Assembly: GCA_015178975.1 (NCBI GenBank) | Contig: WHVD01000115.1 | Coordinates: 124,001 to 188,000 of the forward strand | DNA length: 64,000 nt | Reading direction: 5' to 3' | From: Hysterangium stoloniferum | Taxonomy: Eukaryota > Basidiomycota > Agaricomycetes > Hysterangiales > Hysterangiaceae | Shown here: in pieces, positions 1 through 10,079 of the stretch | How positions within the stretch are numbered: the first letter of the stretch is position 1 | Layout of the letters: the number at the start of each line of letters is the position of its first letter | The notes under the pieces: generated by a model | What the model saw: only the letters and a program-made list of their open reading frames with translations | Database searches by the model: none | What the model was told of the DNA's origin: nothing | Program-made: the position numbers and the translations under genes

Positions 1-1030
1 CCCACTGCACTCCTATGGGCACCGGTCATCCATCCACTCTTACACAACTCCCGCACTCTCAAAGTGCATCAAAAGTGTCTTAACGATACATGTAGTATTT
101 CTGCATGCCTTTGAGTTGGAGATAAAGCACTGTATGATGTCATTGTCAGTGAGAATGAAAGAATGACAACAAAATGAGGAACATAGCACCAGTTCCACCT
201 GCAGAAGTTGTAGTAGCTGAATATGTAGCAGGGAATCACTCGCCCATGCATGAGGAACAGCTCATAATAAAATTTTCCTGCCCAATGGAAACCCAGTAGT
301 GGCCAATCAGCTGGCCGGATAGGAATGTGACAAAAGGCTCGTTCAAGATCCAGGGAATAATATGCAATAGGGCGATTACAAACAGTTGGCTCTTTCTTTT
401 GCGTTATCCATTGCTGGCTGTCTGTTCTCATGTTTTGCATAAACGTTTCCTCAATGCTACAACGATTTTCATGCCATTACTTTATCAATGCTCATCTCTT
501 CCCCCCTCAAGGGAATCCCCCACTATGCCCCAACTCTGATCCCCATGTCAATGCATGTCCAGATGATGCCTCTACCCTGCCCCATGTATCTTCTACCCTC
601 AACGGAGATGCATCGGCCTTTTTCTTGGCAGGTTATCTGGACCAACCGTTTGTAATCGCCCTATTGCATATTATTCCCTGGATCTTGAACGAGCCTTTTG
701 TCACATTCCTATCCGGCCAGCTGATTGGCCACTACTGGGTTTCCATTGGGCAGGAAAATTTTATTATGAGCTGTTCCTCATGCATGGGCGAGTGATTCCC
801 TGCTACATATTCAGCTACTACAACTTCTGCAGGTGGAACTGGTGCTATGTTCCTCATTTTGTTGTCATTCTTTCATTCTCACTGACAATGACATCATACA
901 GTGCTTTATCTCCAACTCAAAGGCATGCAGAAATACTACATGTATCGTTAAGACACTTTTGATGCACTTTGAGAGTGCGGGAGTTGTGTAAGAGTGGATG
1001 GATGACCGGTGCCCATAGGAGTGCAGTGGG
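1..1030. repeat. Large inverted repeat (palindrome), left arm cut by the window edge
   Basis: Positions 1-388 are the near-perfect reverse complement of 643-1030 (position x pairs with 1031-x), around a 254-bp loop at 389-642. The right arm ends in the same bases with which the window begins on the other strand, so the left arm probably continues outside the window. Both arms carry the same reverse transcriptase fragment. The loop resembles 6880-7030, another copy of the same element family. Confidence 0.9.
69..440 (-). pseudogene. Reverse transcriptase fragment, DIRS/Ngaro-like
   Basis: A 123-aa open stretch contains a DIRS-type RT signature: DLERAF, then IPIRPADWPLLGFHW, then GKFYYELF. In DIRS/Ngaro retrotransposons this block (DLKxAFxxIP..DWHLLGxxW) lies just before the catalytic YxDD motif, which is not present here. 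The same residues are encoded on the plus strand in the mirror arm (about 650-800). The fragment lacks the rest of RT, RNase H and a tyrosine recombinase, so it is a dead remnant. The family assignment rests on this motif block alone; a Gypsy origin is less likely because the DWPLLGFHW spacing is not typical of Ty3 RT. Confidence 0.6.
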
Positions 1031-1664
1031 AGACTTTGGCATCTGATTATAGTATCTCAAATGTTCTCCCACATGGTATTTACATTTAATGACTGTTTTA
1101 TATCATTTCCTTCTGATATATCTACAGGTCTCAGCTTACTCTTGAGTGATCCATTTCCCAGGCAGGGCGGGAACATTGCTGGGCATGCTGGGATCACATC
1201 TGTCACAAAAAATGTACATTAGGCACTAAATACACATATTAGCTACAACATGCTCCACAGGAGAGGTAGATCGGCCAGTGGTTCCTGTATAAATGAGTTC
1301 ACCTGGAGGAGGTGCCAAAACATGGTCAACTTGACTTTACACATTCCACGGGACAGTCAGTAAAAGGGGGAAGGTTGGTAACACTAGATATATATTATAT
1401 AAACACTATATTACAAGTTCAGGTTCTACAGTCCAGTACAGCCTGCAAATGAGTTCGTGAGCTGCATGTACACTAGCATAAAGACAAATGTTATGTGAGG
1501 AAAATTTTTTGAAAGTAATATTGGAAAGCACTAGTATATTTAATTACAAGACAAACTATCTAGTCTTTATGTGATTTGGTGGTGTATTCGTGGAGATATC
1601 GTGTTCGCAAGTTGGGACACGTTCTGCAAAAACTAATACAAGTGTGCGCCTTACGTAATGCAAA
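1031..1664. other. AT-rich sequence, no gene seen
   Basis: Many stops in all frames and no recognisable motif. It lies between the palindrome and the repeat copy starting near 1665. Confidence 0.6.
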
Positions 1665-2312
1665 CAGCTGTAAGTATACCAAATTCTAATATACTCTAAA
1701 GGTCATTTAAAGATCTGGGATGTGATTCAAGCATAATTTGGTTTTTAAAACTTTCAAAAAGTCTTAAACTCTTTCGTACATTACAAACTAAAGGATCTTT
1801 CCAGACATGAGTAGACAATAAAAAAAATTAGTAAATACTTTTAAAAAATAGATACCTTTAGATAGTCCATTCCATGCATATGTATATCATTGGCACCTCT
1901 AAATACATATTTATTACTTTGGAATGGATCTGTCAATCTGAACAGAGTTCTACTTGATTCAACATACCCAGAATATATAGGGGGTTTTACTTAATAAAGA
2001 CAGCTGTCGTATGAAAAATTTCCAATAATATTTTACATATTTTACATGGAAATAACTACATTACAACTTTTAAAAAACAAAGTAATAAAAGTATTAGCAA
2101 GTATTTACATAACTTGGAAAAGCATATACAATAGGTTCTATTAATTGACTCTGAATTGTTTAGGATGTAATATGGAGAATTGTTTCTCATAGTTGGTGGT
2201 TAACAATATAATAGTCTCAGAGGATATATCACTATTTAAAGATGGAGTTTTGTAGAAATATAAATTTTACCAGTAAAAATCTGATATTATAATGATTACG
2301 GATAACCTCCTA
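1665..2312 (-). mobile_element. Decayed copy of a ~680-bp non-autonomous element (second copy at 50815-51494)
   Basis: From about 1672 (TAAGTATACCAAATTC) to about 2312 (ACCTCCTATGAAG) the sequence follows the reverse complement of 50815-51494 with scattered substitutions and small indels. No open frame is present. The 51.5-kb copy interrupts a retrotransposon cleanly, which shows that this is a discrete mobile unit. Confidence 0.75.
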
Positions 2313-2784
2313 TGAAGAAAATTTCTACTACTTTAGTAGTTGCCTCTAGGTAACTACAATGACTTCAGGTAAGGAGCAGACTGTGAAGCCTTCCACAATG
2401 AAGACCCATTAGCCTTGAACTGCCCAGCAACATTACAATGAGGAAATCTTCATTGACTTCCCAAAAGTCAGCTTCCATGGAAGGTTCCCCTCAGATCAAA
2501 GTTAAGCCATCAACTAATATTTCTCCTGGTCCACCAGAATGAAACTCACCATTACAATGGTTGAGGATCTCTGGAGCTACCATACCATTCATCCAGTATA
2601 TCTTAAACTTCCCACCACACCAGGTAATGCTTCAGTCCATGTACTAGGGAAAATTGGTTTATGATGAACCTGTCAACAATAAATGGGATATGTACTAAAC
2701 CTCCTGAGTCAGCCATTGTGCAAGACTACACAGTGAGATATCCAACCATGCCCATGACAATAGAAGCCTGATTGGGTAGGTATC
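2313..2784. other. No gene recognised
   Basis: Short overlapping frames without motif content. Possibly part of the same decayed element as the following open frame. Confidence 0.5.
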
Positions 2785-3483
2785 ATGGTATCATACATAT
2801 CTGTACAAACCCTATTCATGCAATCAGGAACCCTGGATCCCACTAAATTGATCCCTGAATGGTCTGATGAGTTTACAATCCTGCTGGAAAAAGGAGGGAG
2901 AGAAATTAAAAGGGACTTGTTCATTCAACTAGTTGATTTGTTGAGTGTACAAGACAACACACTGCAGATTTTGCATGTGTTGATCAGAGCTAATCATACT
3001 GTTCCTGAAGTTGATTATTGCTACCTGTATATCCAACCATTAGAGTGCTCTCTCTATGAAAAGTTGCCCAACGTACCTTTTGCATATTTCAGCCTTAGGT
3101 CCAGACTTATGTGCAACCAAGAGAAATGTGAAAAGACAATGATGGAAAAGGATGGAACTTGGAATATTTTCTCAATCTTTTCAATAATGGATTTTACTTC
3201 ACAAGGTTCACATTTTTTGCGCAGATTATGTATACTTCAGCCTGAAAAAAATCTCCAGAGATTCCCCTGATACTGTTTGCTCCACTTTCTCAATTGCCTG
3301 TTAATCTTAGAGAATTTCTCACTGGATATGAGAATCAAAATGCATCTACAGGAAAAGGACATTCTGATCAGTGCTTCCTTCCACCAACCACAACTGTGTT
3401 GCCTTTTCAGTATGGCTGAACAAGAGAAAGAAGCCCTGATGGAACATCAAGTGGTTCCCAACCTAACAGGTTCTGCCCTTTGA
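2785..3483 (+). pseudogene. Decayed unidentified open frames (161 and 68 codons)
   Basis: A 161-codon frame (2785-3270) is followed by a 68-codon frame (3277-3483) after a stop. The first has a normal amino-acid mix with acidic and hydrophobic blocks, such as EWSDEFTILLEK and RDLFIQLVDLL, and looks once-coding rather than random. I do not recognise a domain. The flanks are repeats, so a degenerate transposon ORF is the most likely origin. No splice model or upstream start could be supported. Confidence 0.3.
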
Positions 3484-3673
3484 CTGTTGATGTCTTTACA
3501 TGTCATTGGTCATTCCTGACCTGGACTCCCCATGTTTGTTCCAGATAATTCAGTAATCCATGACAACCTTCACCAGATTATATGTGTCAACACTCATCAC
3601 TTTCTCTAGCCAATGTTACAACTTCCTCAGAGCCCATGGCTTTCCTAAAAATATGCTCCCTTAATAATTATAG

Positions 3674-4247
3674 TGTTGGGATCCATTTCTGGATAATATT
3701 GGATATCCATGGATATTCTGACTCCTTTCCTTTGTCCTGCATTTGGTAACTGACTGGTTGACAGATGTTCATTCATTTGTTTATTGTACCTGCCCTTATT
3801 CCCTAATCTGTCTCCACCCTTGTTCCTCATTTACCTATCATGTTCTCTTATATATACTTATTTTGGAAACATTTCCAAACATATCTTATTATGCTTTCAG
3901 ATTTGGAGTACAATAATTGGAGCAACTATATTGTCTTCCATAGTCATGTACATACTTACTCCCCAGTTTGTATCTTGAATTAGTCTAATCTACTCCTTTG
4001 CTCTTTCTTTCCACTCAATGTCTGGAATGCCTCAGAACTCTGGGTATCTATACCCTTCATGTAATCATCCACTGGCTTGAAATATGGACACCCAAATGTG
4101 TGCACAAAGGTGCAGCACATAGGCTGAAGCCAAGTCCTTCTCACACCCTGGCAATATTTGGATATCCCCCAGGAAATCCCCAGACAGTTTCTGGAAAGCC
4201 CTTGGAATATTCACCAGAAATCCCAGGTATATTTCCTGCACTTAACA
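3674..4247 (+). mobile_element. LTR relic (3' part certain, 5' end uncertain)
   Basis: The segment ends in TTAACA at 4242-4247. At 4110-4137 it contains the GCAGCAC-ATAGGCTGAAGCCAAG motif shared with the other LTRs in this window. The preceding text at 4080-4100 (ATGGACACCCAAATG) matches the LTR at 42458-43514 on the opposite strand. TGTTGGG at 3674 is a candidate start, but no target duplication supports it. Confidence 0.5.
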
Positions 4248-4609
4248 GTGTGCCGTACCATACCAGTGAACAACCCTATTAAGTGTGAAGTACATCTGCA
4301 CAGCCTTTGTTTGCTATTGCCAATTACCTTGGTGCAAGGGACTTAACTTGGGTCACATGAATGAATCTTTGGATTTGTCCATTTCACTGAAGGGTCTTAC
4401 ATACATGTATATATAAGCCTTCTGATCTTAGCACTGTCTTGCAGCAATTTCCCAGTTTGGTGTTCCAATTTGGGAGGAGCTTGGCTGGGTTCCAGATAGG
4501 CAATATAGCTCCCTTTGTGATATTACACTGATTTTTCTGTTGAGTGGATCCCTGTATTATTATGGATCAAATGCCTGAGTGTGATTGGGAGGAAGAGTGA
4601 AGGCAGCAT

Positions 4610-5146
4610 AGGGCACAATTATTGCCATTTGTGCAATATTCATATTACCTGACTTTCCTGCCATGACGAAATCTCCATCTCCTTTGGAGAGAAAGTTGGC
4701 TATGTTACGAATGGTTGAAGATGTCGGAGAAGTTGACGAAAAAGATAAGGATGAAGAACACAGTCAATGGATGGGCTTGACACTGGCCGCCACTGACTGG
4801 AAGGTTTGGTGGCTTGCCTTTGCACTGCTGTCTCAGACCGTCAGTTTATCTTTCAATGTGTACTTCCCTAGTATGTCAATCACTACGTTATTAATTCTAT
4901 CAATGGCTTATATATATTAAGCCTTGACGGCTACTTTGGGCTTTATATCCACGACGGTCACATTGTTGCTCACCGCTCCCCCTTGGTTCTTCGCTGCCTT
5001 TGTATTGTTCTTCAATGCTCATCATGCCGATGTCACCAAAGAACGCTTCTGGCACGTTTCAGGACCCATATTATTAGGCATCGTGGGATTTGTCATTTCT
5101 CTCTCCACAATGAATACAGCCGCACGATATATCGTGTTGTGAGTTT
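4610..5146 (+). pseudogene. MFS transporter fragment, ACS (allantoate permease-like) family
   Basis: Two exons joined over a 51-nt intron (4871-4921, GTATGT...AAG, phase 1) encode the central part of an anion:cation symporter of the fungal Dal5-like family. Upstream are a membrane segment ending in ILPDFP and the loop LERKLAMLRMVEDVGE. Then come WKVWWLAFALL and YFPTLTATLGF. Downstream are LLLTAPPWFFAAF, ERFWHVSGP and STMNTAARY. These blocks are standard for transmembrane helices 6-9 of the family. The 5' half is missing or frameshifted before about 4620. The 3' part stops at a plausible donor (GTGAGT at 5141) with no following exon nearby. A full transporter is about 480-520 aa, so this is a fragment. 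Confidence 0.8.
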
Positions 5147-5684
5147 AGTGACAGATTGAAGACCTTATTGTATGCTTATTACCATTATAATGGATTTCTC
5201 GAGGCACAATCTTATGCAGTGGAAGGAGGGCCGGAGAGACAAATTGGCAGCGTCGAAGGCGGGAGGGAACGTAAACCAACGGTGTCGAGGGACTAGCACT
5301 GGAGTGGAAATGCAAAATCAACACGACAAAGATGGCAAACGTAAATGTAAACACAACATCACGATATACCACCGAGCGCAAGTCCACCCTGCATACAACC
5401 AGTGAAGGCATCCCGGCTGACTTTTTTTAAGCAAGAAACCTGGTGCTACATCCACTACGAAACCTGCCACAACGCGAATAACATCAATGGTCACACCTAC
5501 ACATGATCCAGGCTTGGTACAATGTCGAGTGCAGCTTTGATAGCTGGTGCTCATGGTAGTGGCAGTGGAAACAGGTGTACAGGAACAGAAGCAATGCTGT
5601 ACGCAGTGCCTCGAATGACCTGTGCATTATTGTAGCTTCACTTACAGCTTCATCCTGGCTCAGGTGTTGGAGATTTGGCATATG
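5147..5684. other. Spacer, no gene seen
   Basis: Overlapping short frames on both strands, none with motif content. Confidence 0.5.
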
Positions 5685-6490
5685 ACTGGAAGGTTTCAGA
5701 ACAAGGTGTGGTGTGTGATGATGGAATAGGAGTTCAGCTGATGTTTGACCACAGCCGGATTGGGAGCCACCATTGCACCTGCCATTCCTGATATTGTTGC
5801 ACTGTTGAAGGACTCTTCCTCTGACATTCTATCAAGTGCAGTATCGGGCCTGGGGAAGGTTTCAGAGCAAGGTGCGGGGTGTGATAATTGGATAGGAATC
5901 CAGCTGACATTTGATGACAGTGGAATTGTGAGCTGCCATTGCACCTGCCATTCCCACCATTGCACCTGCCATTCCTGCCATTGTGACTGCCATTCCTGCC
6001 ATTGAACCTGCCATTCCTGCCATTGCACCTGCCATTCCTGCCATTGCACCTGCCATTCCTGCCATTGCACCTGCCATTCCTGCCATTGCACCTGCCATTC
6101 CTGCCATTGCACCTGCCATTCCTGCCATTGCACCTGCCATTCCTGCCATTGCACCTGCCATTCCTGCCATTGCACCTGCCATTCCTGCCATTGCACCTGC
6201 CATTCCTGCCATTGCACCTGCCATTCCTGCCATTGCACCTGCCATTCCTGCCATTGCACCTGCCATTCCTGCCATTGCACCTACCATTCCCACCATTGTG
6301 CCTGCCATTCCCGCCATTGTGCCTGCCATTCCCACCATTATTCCACTGTTGGAGGAGTCTGACCATGACATTCAATCAAGTGCAGTATCGGTATATTTAC
6401 ATTCGACCACAGCTGAATTTTGCACCACAATTGTGGGTGTCATTCCCGCCATTGTTGCACTATTGAAGGACTCCAACTCTCACGTCTGAC
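5685..6490 (+). pseudogene. HEAT-repeat protein relic with internal minisatellite
   Basis: Three HEAT-type repeat cores are visible on the plus strand: IPDIVALLKDSSSD followed by SSAVSGLGKVSEQ (about 5785-5868), IPTIIPLLEESDHD with SSAVSV (about 6325-6390), and IPAIVALLKDSNSHV (about 6440-6486). This is the tandem HEAT/armadillo-like repeat style of mushroom genomes, in which each repeat is one exon. Introns fit between repeats: GTGTGG...CACAG ending near 5750 and GTGCGG...GACAG ending near 5922. The second repeat has been replaced by a run of IPAIAPA units created by the 21-bp minisatellite. No start codon, signal or full repeat series remains. Confidence 0.6.
5930..6345. repeat. 21-bp minisatellite (CATTCCTGCCATTGCACCTGC unit), ~19 copies
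   Basis: Near-identical 21-bp units run through this interval. The length is a multiple of three and is in frame with the HEAT relic, giving IPAIAPA repeats. Edge units are more diverged (CCCACC, GTGCCT variants) than central ones, as expected for growth from the middle. Confidence 0.95.
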
Positions 6491-6599
6491 CAAGTGCAGT
6501 ATCACACCACTTCAAGCCTACATGCCACCACACCCACTTCCTTGGTGCTGAGCTTGGACAACATTTAAGTTCGCTCCTCTGTGACAAGTCTGCAACACC

Positions 6600-7060
6600 C
6601 ATTACTATCACTGGCCACTTGTTCCCAGCTTCCCATTGGAGGACATCTTTCCCTCCCAGGGTGGCTCTCGCTCATGCCAGCCACCTCCTGATAGCTCTGG
6701 TCTATCTGCTGACAGCTCTTCTCTGTCCCCCGAAGTTCGCACATCCATTATTTTACCTTGCAGTGCTGAGCCACTGCTCCTCTCCATTGAGTCAAAGGCG
6801 CAACCATCTTGGACCTCTGCACTAGCATTTTCCCCTGCTGATGGTGACTTCCTGCTTCCCCATGCTCACCTCTTCCCTCCTTGAGGGAATCCTGTGCCGT
6901 GCCTTGACTCTGATCCCCATATCAATGTATGTCAAGGTGACGCCTCCACGCTGCCCCGTGTATCTTCTACCCTCAACTGAGATGCATGGGTCTTTTTCTT
7001 GGTGGACTATCCGGACTGACTGTTTGTAGTCACCCTATTGCATATCATCGACCATTGCTG
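6600..7060 (+). mobile_element. Second fragment of the DIRS-like element
   Basis: 6865-7050 follows 480-675 closely: TGATCCCCAT, TCTTCTACCCTCAAC, GAGATGCAT, TTTTTCTTGG and CACCCTATTGCATAT occur in the same order. It lies immediately upstream of the RT block in the first copy. The RT block itself is absent here. No intact frame. Confidence 0.6.
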
Positions 7061-7466
7061 TGACATCGGCTTCGGAGGTGACAGGGCATGTAGCCAATCA
7101 TGTCCTAATCTTCCTACTGCTTCTTCCTTCCCTGATGCAATTGCTTCTGATATTGACACCCAGCTTGAGTGTGGGTGACTCTGAGGTCCATTTCTATCCC
7201 TGCCTCTACCTCATTTTTTCTCCTTGCCACTGGGTGTTGCTGCACAAAAGCATTCCAATAAACTTTGCTGGATCCATTGTACAATGTTTATTTTTATTTA
7301 TTTTTAAATTCTTTTGTGGAATAAAATACTATTGTCATGCTAATCCTACACAGGTGAAATAATCTATGCAAGTGGCAGTTTAATATCAATATCTTGGTTA
7401 TTATTGAATAATAGTGAGCCAGTTATTGATGGTTATGAGGCTTAAATGAAGGTTTTACATATGTCA
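7061..7466. other. AT-rich spacer, no gene seen
   Basis: No motif-bearing frame. The sequence becomes strongly AT-rich after about 7260. Confidence 0.5.
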
Positions 7467-7552
7467 GTTCTGTGGTGTAATAGTAATTGTATTTTGTTTA
7501 TGTATTTTGTATTGGTAATCTCTCTTGGTCGTGTGTTCAATTCCCATTGTAA
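7467..7552 (+). repeat. tRNA-derived SINE-like unit (A and B boxes)
   Basis: GTGGTGTAATAGT resembles a Pol III A box, and GTGTTCAATTCCC, about 55 nt downstream, resembles a B box. The folding of a real tRNA is not retained. The A box equals that of the tRNA-like unit at 9880-9950, so both probably come from one SINE family. Confidence 0.4.
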
Positions 7553-7694
7553 ACAGTTGTATTATTTAGTATATATTCCTCTTGGGCACCTAAGGTACAT
7601 GCATTAAGCGGGATGGTGTCTCTCAAATGAGGAGTCCCAAGACCCACAGCTTTCTTTTTTTATTGGACAGCTGACGTGGCCTGTCCAAGCCAGG

Positions 7695-7866
7695 ACAGGT
7701 CACCCGATGAGGGTGAACAGGTCACCTGATGAGGGTGAACAGGTCACCTGATGAGGGTGAACAGGTCACCTGATGAGGGTGAACAGGTCACCTGATGAGG
7801 GTGAACAGGTCACCTGATGAGAGTGAACAGGTCACCTGATGAGGGTGAACAGGTCACCTGATGAGC
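7695..7866. repeat. 22-bp minisatellite, ~7-8 copies
   Basis: Units of the form ACAGGTCACCTGATGAGGGTGA are repeated head to tail with one or two substitutions. CAGGTCACCTG inside the unit is near-palindromic. Confidence 0.95.
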
Positions 7867-8129
7867 CTGGACAGGGTACATCATGCTGATTGCCTGCTCC
7901 ATGTATCCAGTTCCCTGGTCAGGGCCTGCTCTAAACTCTTAACCAAATCAGGCCTGATCAGCCATTCAGCAAACCTGAGCACCTGATTGGCCTGTTAAGG
8001 CATGCTCAGGCCTGATTAGGTTTTTTGGATTTTTCCGACAATGGATGGTGACAATGTTGTAGGCTGTGGTGGGAGCATGGCCTTGTGAGATTCTGGTAGA
8101 TGTGAGAAATGACAAATAAGAATGTGCAA
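7867..8129. other. Spacer with CAGGCCTGATCAGG-type inverted motifs, no gene seen
   Basis: Repeated short words CAGGCCTGAT and CCTGATTAGG at 7945-8020. No open frame of note. Confidence 0.4.
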
Positions 8130-8406
8130 CACTAGAGGCACCCCAAGGTTTTTGGAGTTGGAGAACCTTCTGAAAATCCTACTATTTGGCCAAATTTTCT
8201 AAGAAACTCTGACTGATAATGTTTCCTTAGATTTCCTGATGCAAATATTTAAAGTTTTCATATATGATTTTCCACTTTGGAAAATTCTATTAAAAATCAA
8301 AATTTTCAAACAATTTATCACTTCAAAGAATTCTTAGAAAATTTGGCCAAATATTAGGATTTTTAAAAGGTTTTCCAATCCCAAAAACCTTGGGGTGCCT
8401 TCAGTG
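8130..8406. mobile_element. CACTA-type MITE, 277 bp
   Basis: Terminal inverted repeats of about 70 bp begin CACTAGAGGCACCCCAAGG on the left and CACTGAAGGCACCCCAAGG on the right strand. The unit is flanked on both sides by the trinucleotide CAA (8127-8129 and 8407-8409). CACTA/CACTG termini with a 3-bp target duplication are the hallmarks of the EnSpm/CACTA superfamily. The unit has no coding capacity and would depend on a transposase encoded elsewhere. Confidence 0.85.
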
Positions 8407-8409
8407 CAA

Positions 8410-9185
8410 TGCAGGGGAATCAACAACAATGAAACTAGAAGCAAGGCCACTTAACACAATGGCAAGATATAATGGAGGCACAACATTAGCTACTTATGCG
8501 AAAGGAGAATAGAGTGAAGAGGAGATGAGGGTGATAGTGGAGGAGGACCAAGTAGGAATGGTGAATGACACATGAAGGCAACGGGCGTGAAGGGTAGTAC
8601 ATCAGGATTAAGGTGAGATAGATGGCATCAGTGTTGAAACCATGCCAGCTTTTTATAATGTATAGTGAGGGCAACATGGCCAAGGAGAATTAGTAATCCC
8701 TATAGAACATGTGGAATTATGGGAGAAATGTGGATGGGAAAACACTAGATAAATTGGACCATTGAAATCCCATCCCAAACACAATATCTTAGTCTCTTTA
8801 CCTCTCAGCAAGTTTAAGCCAATGTGTGCTTACACCCATGGACTTCCCTTGCTCCCTTTGACCCTCCCTTTCACAAGGGATCCAAATACACTGTCAAAGC
8901 CTCCTGGCACTCCATGGAGGGCGTATGAGCTGTGCTATGGGTGAGTTGTTCCAGAGACTTGGAGTGATGAAGATCCTGATACAGTTAGTGGAATTAATGG
9001 AGAGAAAGAGAGGGTTGTGTAGGATGTAGATGGAATTGTCAAGGCCAGCAAACACCAGAATGAATGACATAGACTTAATGGGTGTGGGTCAATGGACTTT
9101 ACTTGGCCATTACTTACTCTTTGAGCAATGCTGCATTGCTGCATGTATATGGCATGGTCAGGGTAACTTTTTGTGGCACTCTGGA
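8410..9185. other. Spacer, no gene seen
   Basis: Only short random frames on either strand. Confidence 0.5.
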
Positions 9186-10072
9186 TTTTTGAAACAAGTC
9201 ACAGTGTCACACTAAGTCGCAGAGTGTCACAAAAAGTTGCAAAATCACACAAAGTTGCCACAAAATGTCACAAAATGTCACACAAAGTTGCAAAGTGTCA
9301 CAAACAGTTGCAAAGTTGCACACAGTTGCAAAGTTGCACACAGTTGCAAAGTTGCACACAGTTGCAAAGTTGCACACAGTTGCAAAGTTGCACACAGTTG
9401 CAAAGTTGCACACAGTAATGCAACAGTTGCAAAGTTGCACACAGTTGCAAAGTTGCACACAGTTGCAAAGTTGCACACAGTTGCAAAGTTGCACACAGTT
9501 GCAAAGTTGCACACAGTTGCAAAGTTGCACACAGTTGCAAAGTTGCACACAGTTGCAAAGTTGCACACAGTTGCAAAGTTGCACACAGTTGCAAAGTTGC
9601 ACACAGTTGCAAAGTTGCACACAGTTGCAAAGTTGCACACAGTTGCAAAGTTGCACACAGTTGCAAAGTTGCACACAGTTGCAAAGTTGCACACAGTTGC
9701 AAAGTTGCACACAGTTGCAAAGTTGCACACAGTTGCAAAGTTGCACACAGTTGCAAAGTTGCACACAGTTGCAAAGTTGCACACAGTTGCAAAGTTGCAC
9801 ACAGTTGCAAAGTTGCACACAGTTGCAAAGTTGCACACAGTTGCAAAGTTGCACACTGTTAAAAGTGTAGATAATGAATGGCCAGACTGGGGATTGAACC
9901 CAGGGCTTCTGCATATATAGCAGGGGTGTTAACCATTACACCACCTGACCCTGGGAAGCACTGCTAGCATTACTCAAACTAACACACACAGTTGCAAAGT
10001 TGCACACAGTTGCAAAGTTGCACACAGTTGCAAAGTGTTGCACAAAGTTGCAAAGTGTCTCACAAAGTCACA
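9186..10072. repeat. 18-bp minisatellite (GTTGCAAAGTTGCACACA unit), ~30 plus 4 copies
   Basis: A diverged leader (GTCACA/GTTGCAAAG words, 9186-9300) passes into almost perfect 18-bp units from about 9306 to 9856. One 10-bp insertion lies near 9417. After a 125-bp interruption holding a tRNA-like unit, three to four more units follow (9987-10070). All six frames stay open because 18 is divisible by three; none is a gene. Confidence 0.95.
9880..9950 (-). tRNA. tRNA-like sequence, probably SINE head (pseudo-tRNA)
   Basis: On the minus strand a 71-nt cloverleaf folds almost completely. The acceptor stem is GGTCAGG/TCTGGCC, the D stem GTGT/ACAC, the T stem CTGGG/CCCAG with loop TTCAATC, and four of five anticodon-stem pairs form. 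The anticodon loop is TATATAT, so the invariant U at position 33 is replaced by A and a normal anticodon is not defined (nominally UAU). It sits inside the 18-bp minisatellite. A SINE head or a decayed tRNA gene is more likely than a working tRNA. Confidence 0.5.
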
Positions 10073-10079
10073 AATTCAG

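Noticed and set aside
5930..6345. TAL-effector-like repeat region
   Set aside because: Unit is 7 residues, without the 33-35-residue repeat or LTPxQVVAIAS framework.
5696..6375. Long minus-strand frames rich in QWQEWQV, RNGRCNG or AGMAGAM repeats
   Set aside because: They are shadows of the 21-bp minisatellite; the plus strand carries the HEAT-repeat sense.
9207..9920. Open frames of 180-235 codons through the GTTGCAAAG minisatellite on both strands
   Set aside because: The unit is 18 bp, so every frame is automatically open; no start context, domain or codon bias. Treated as repeat.
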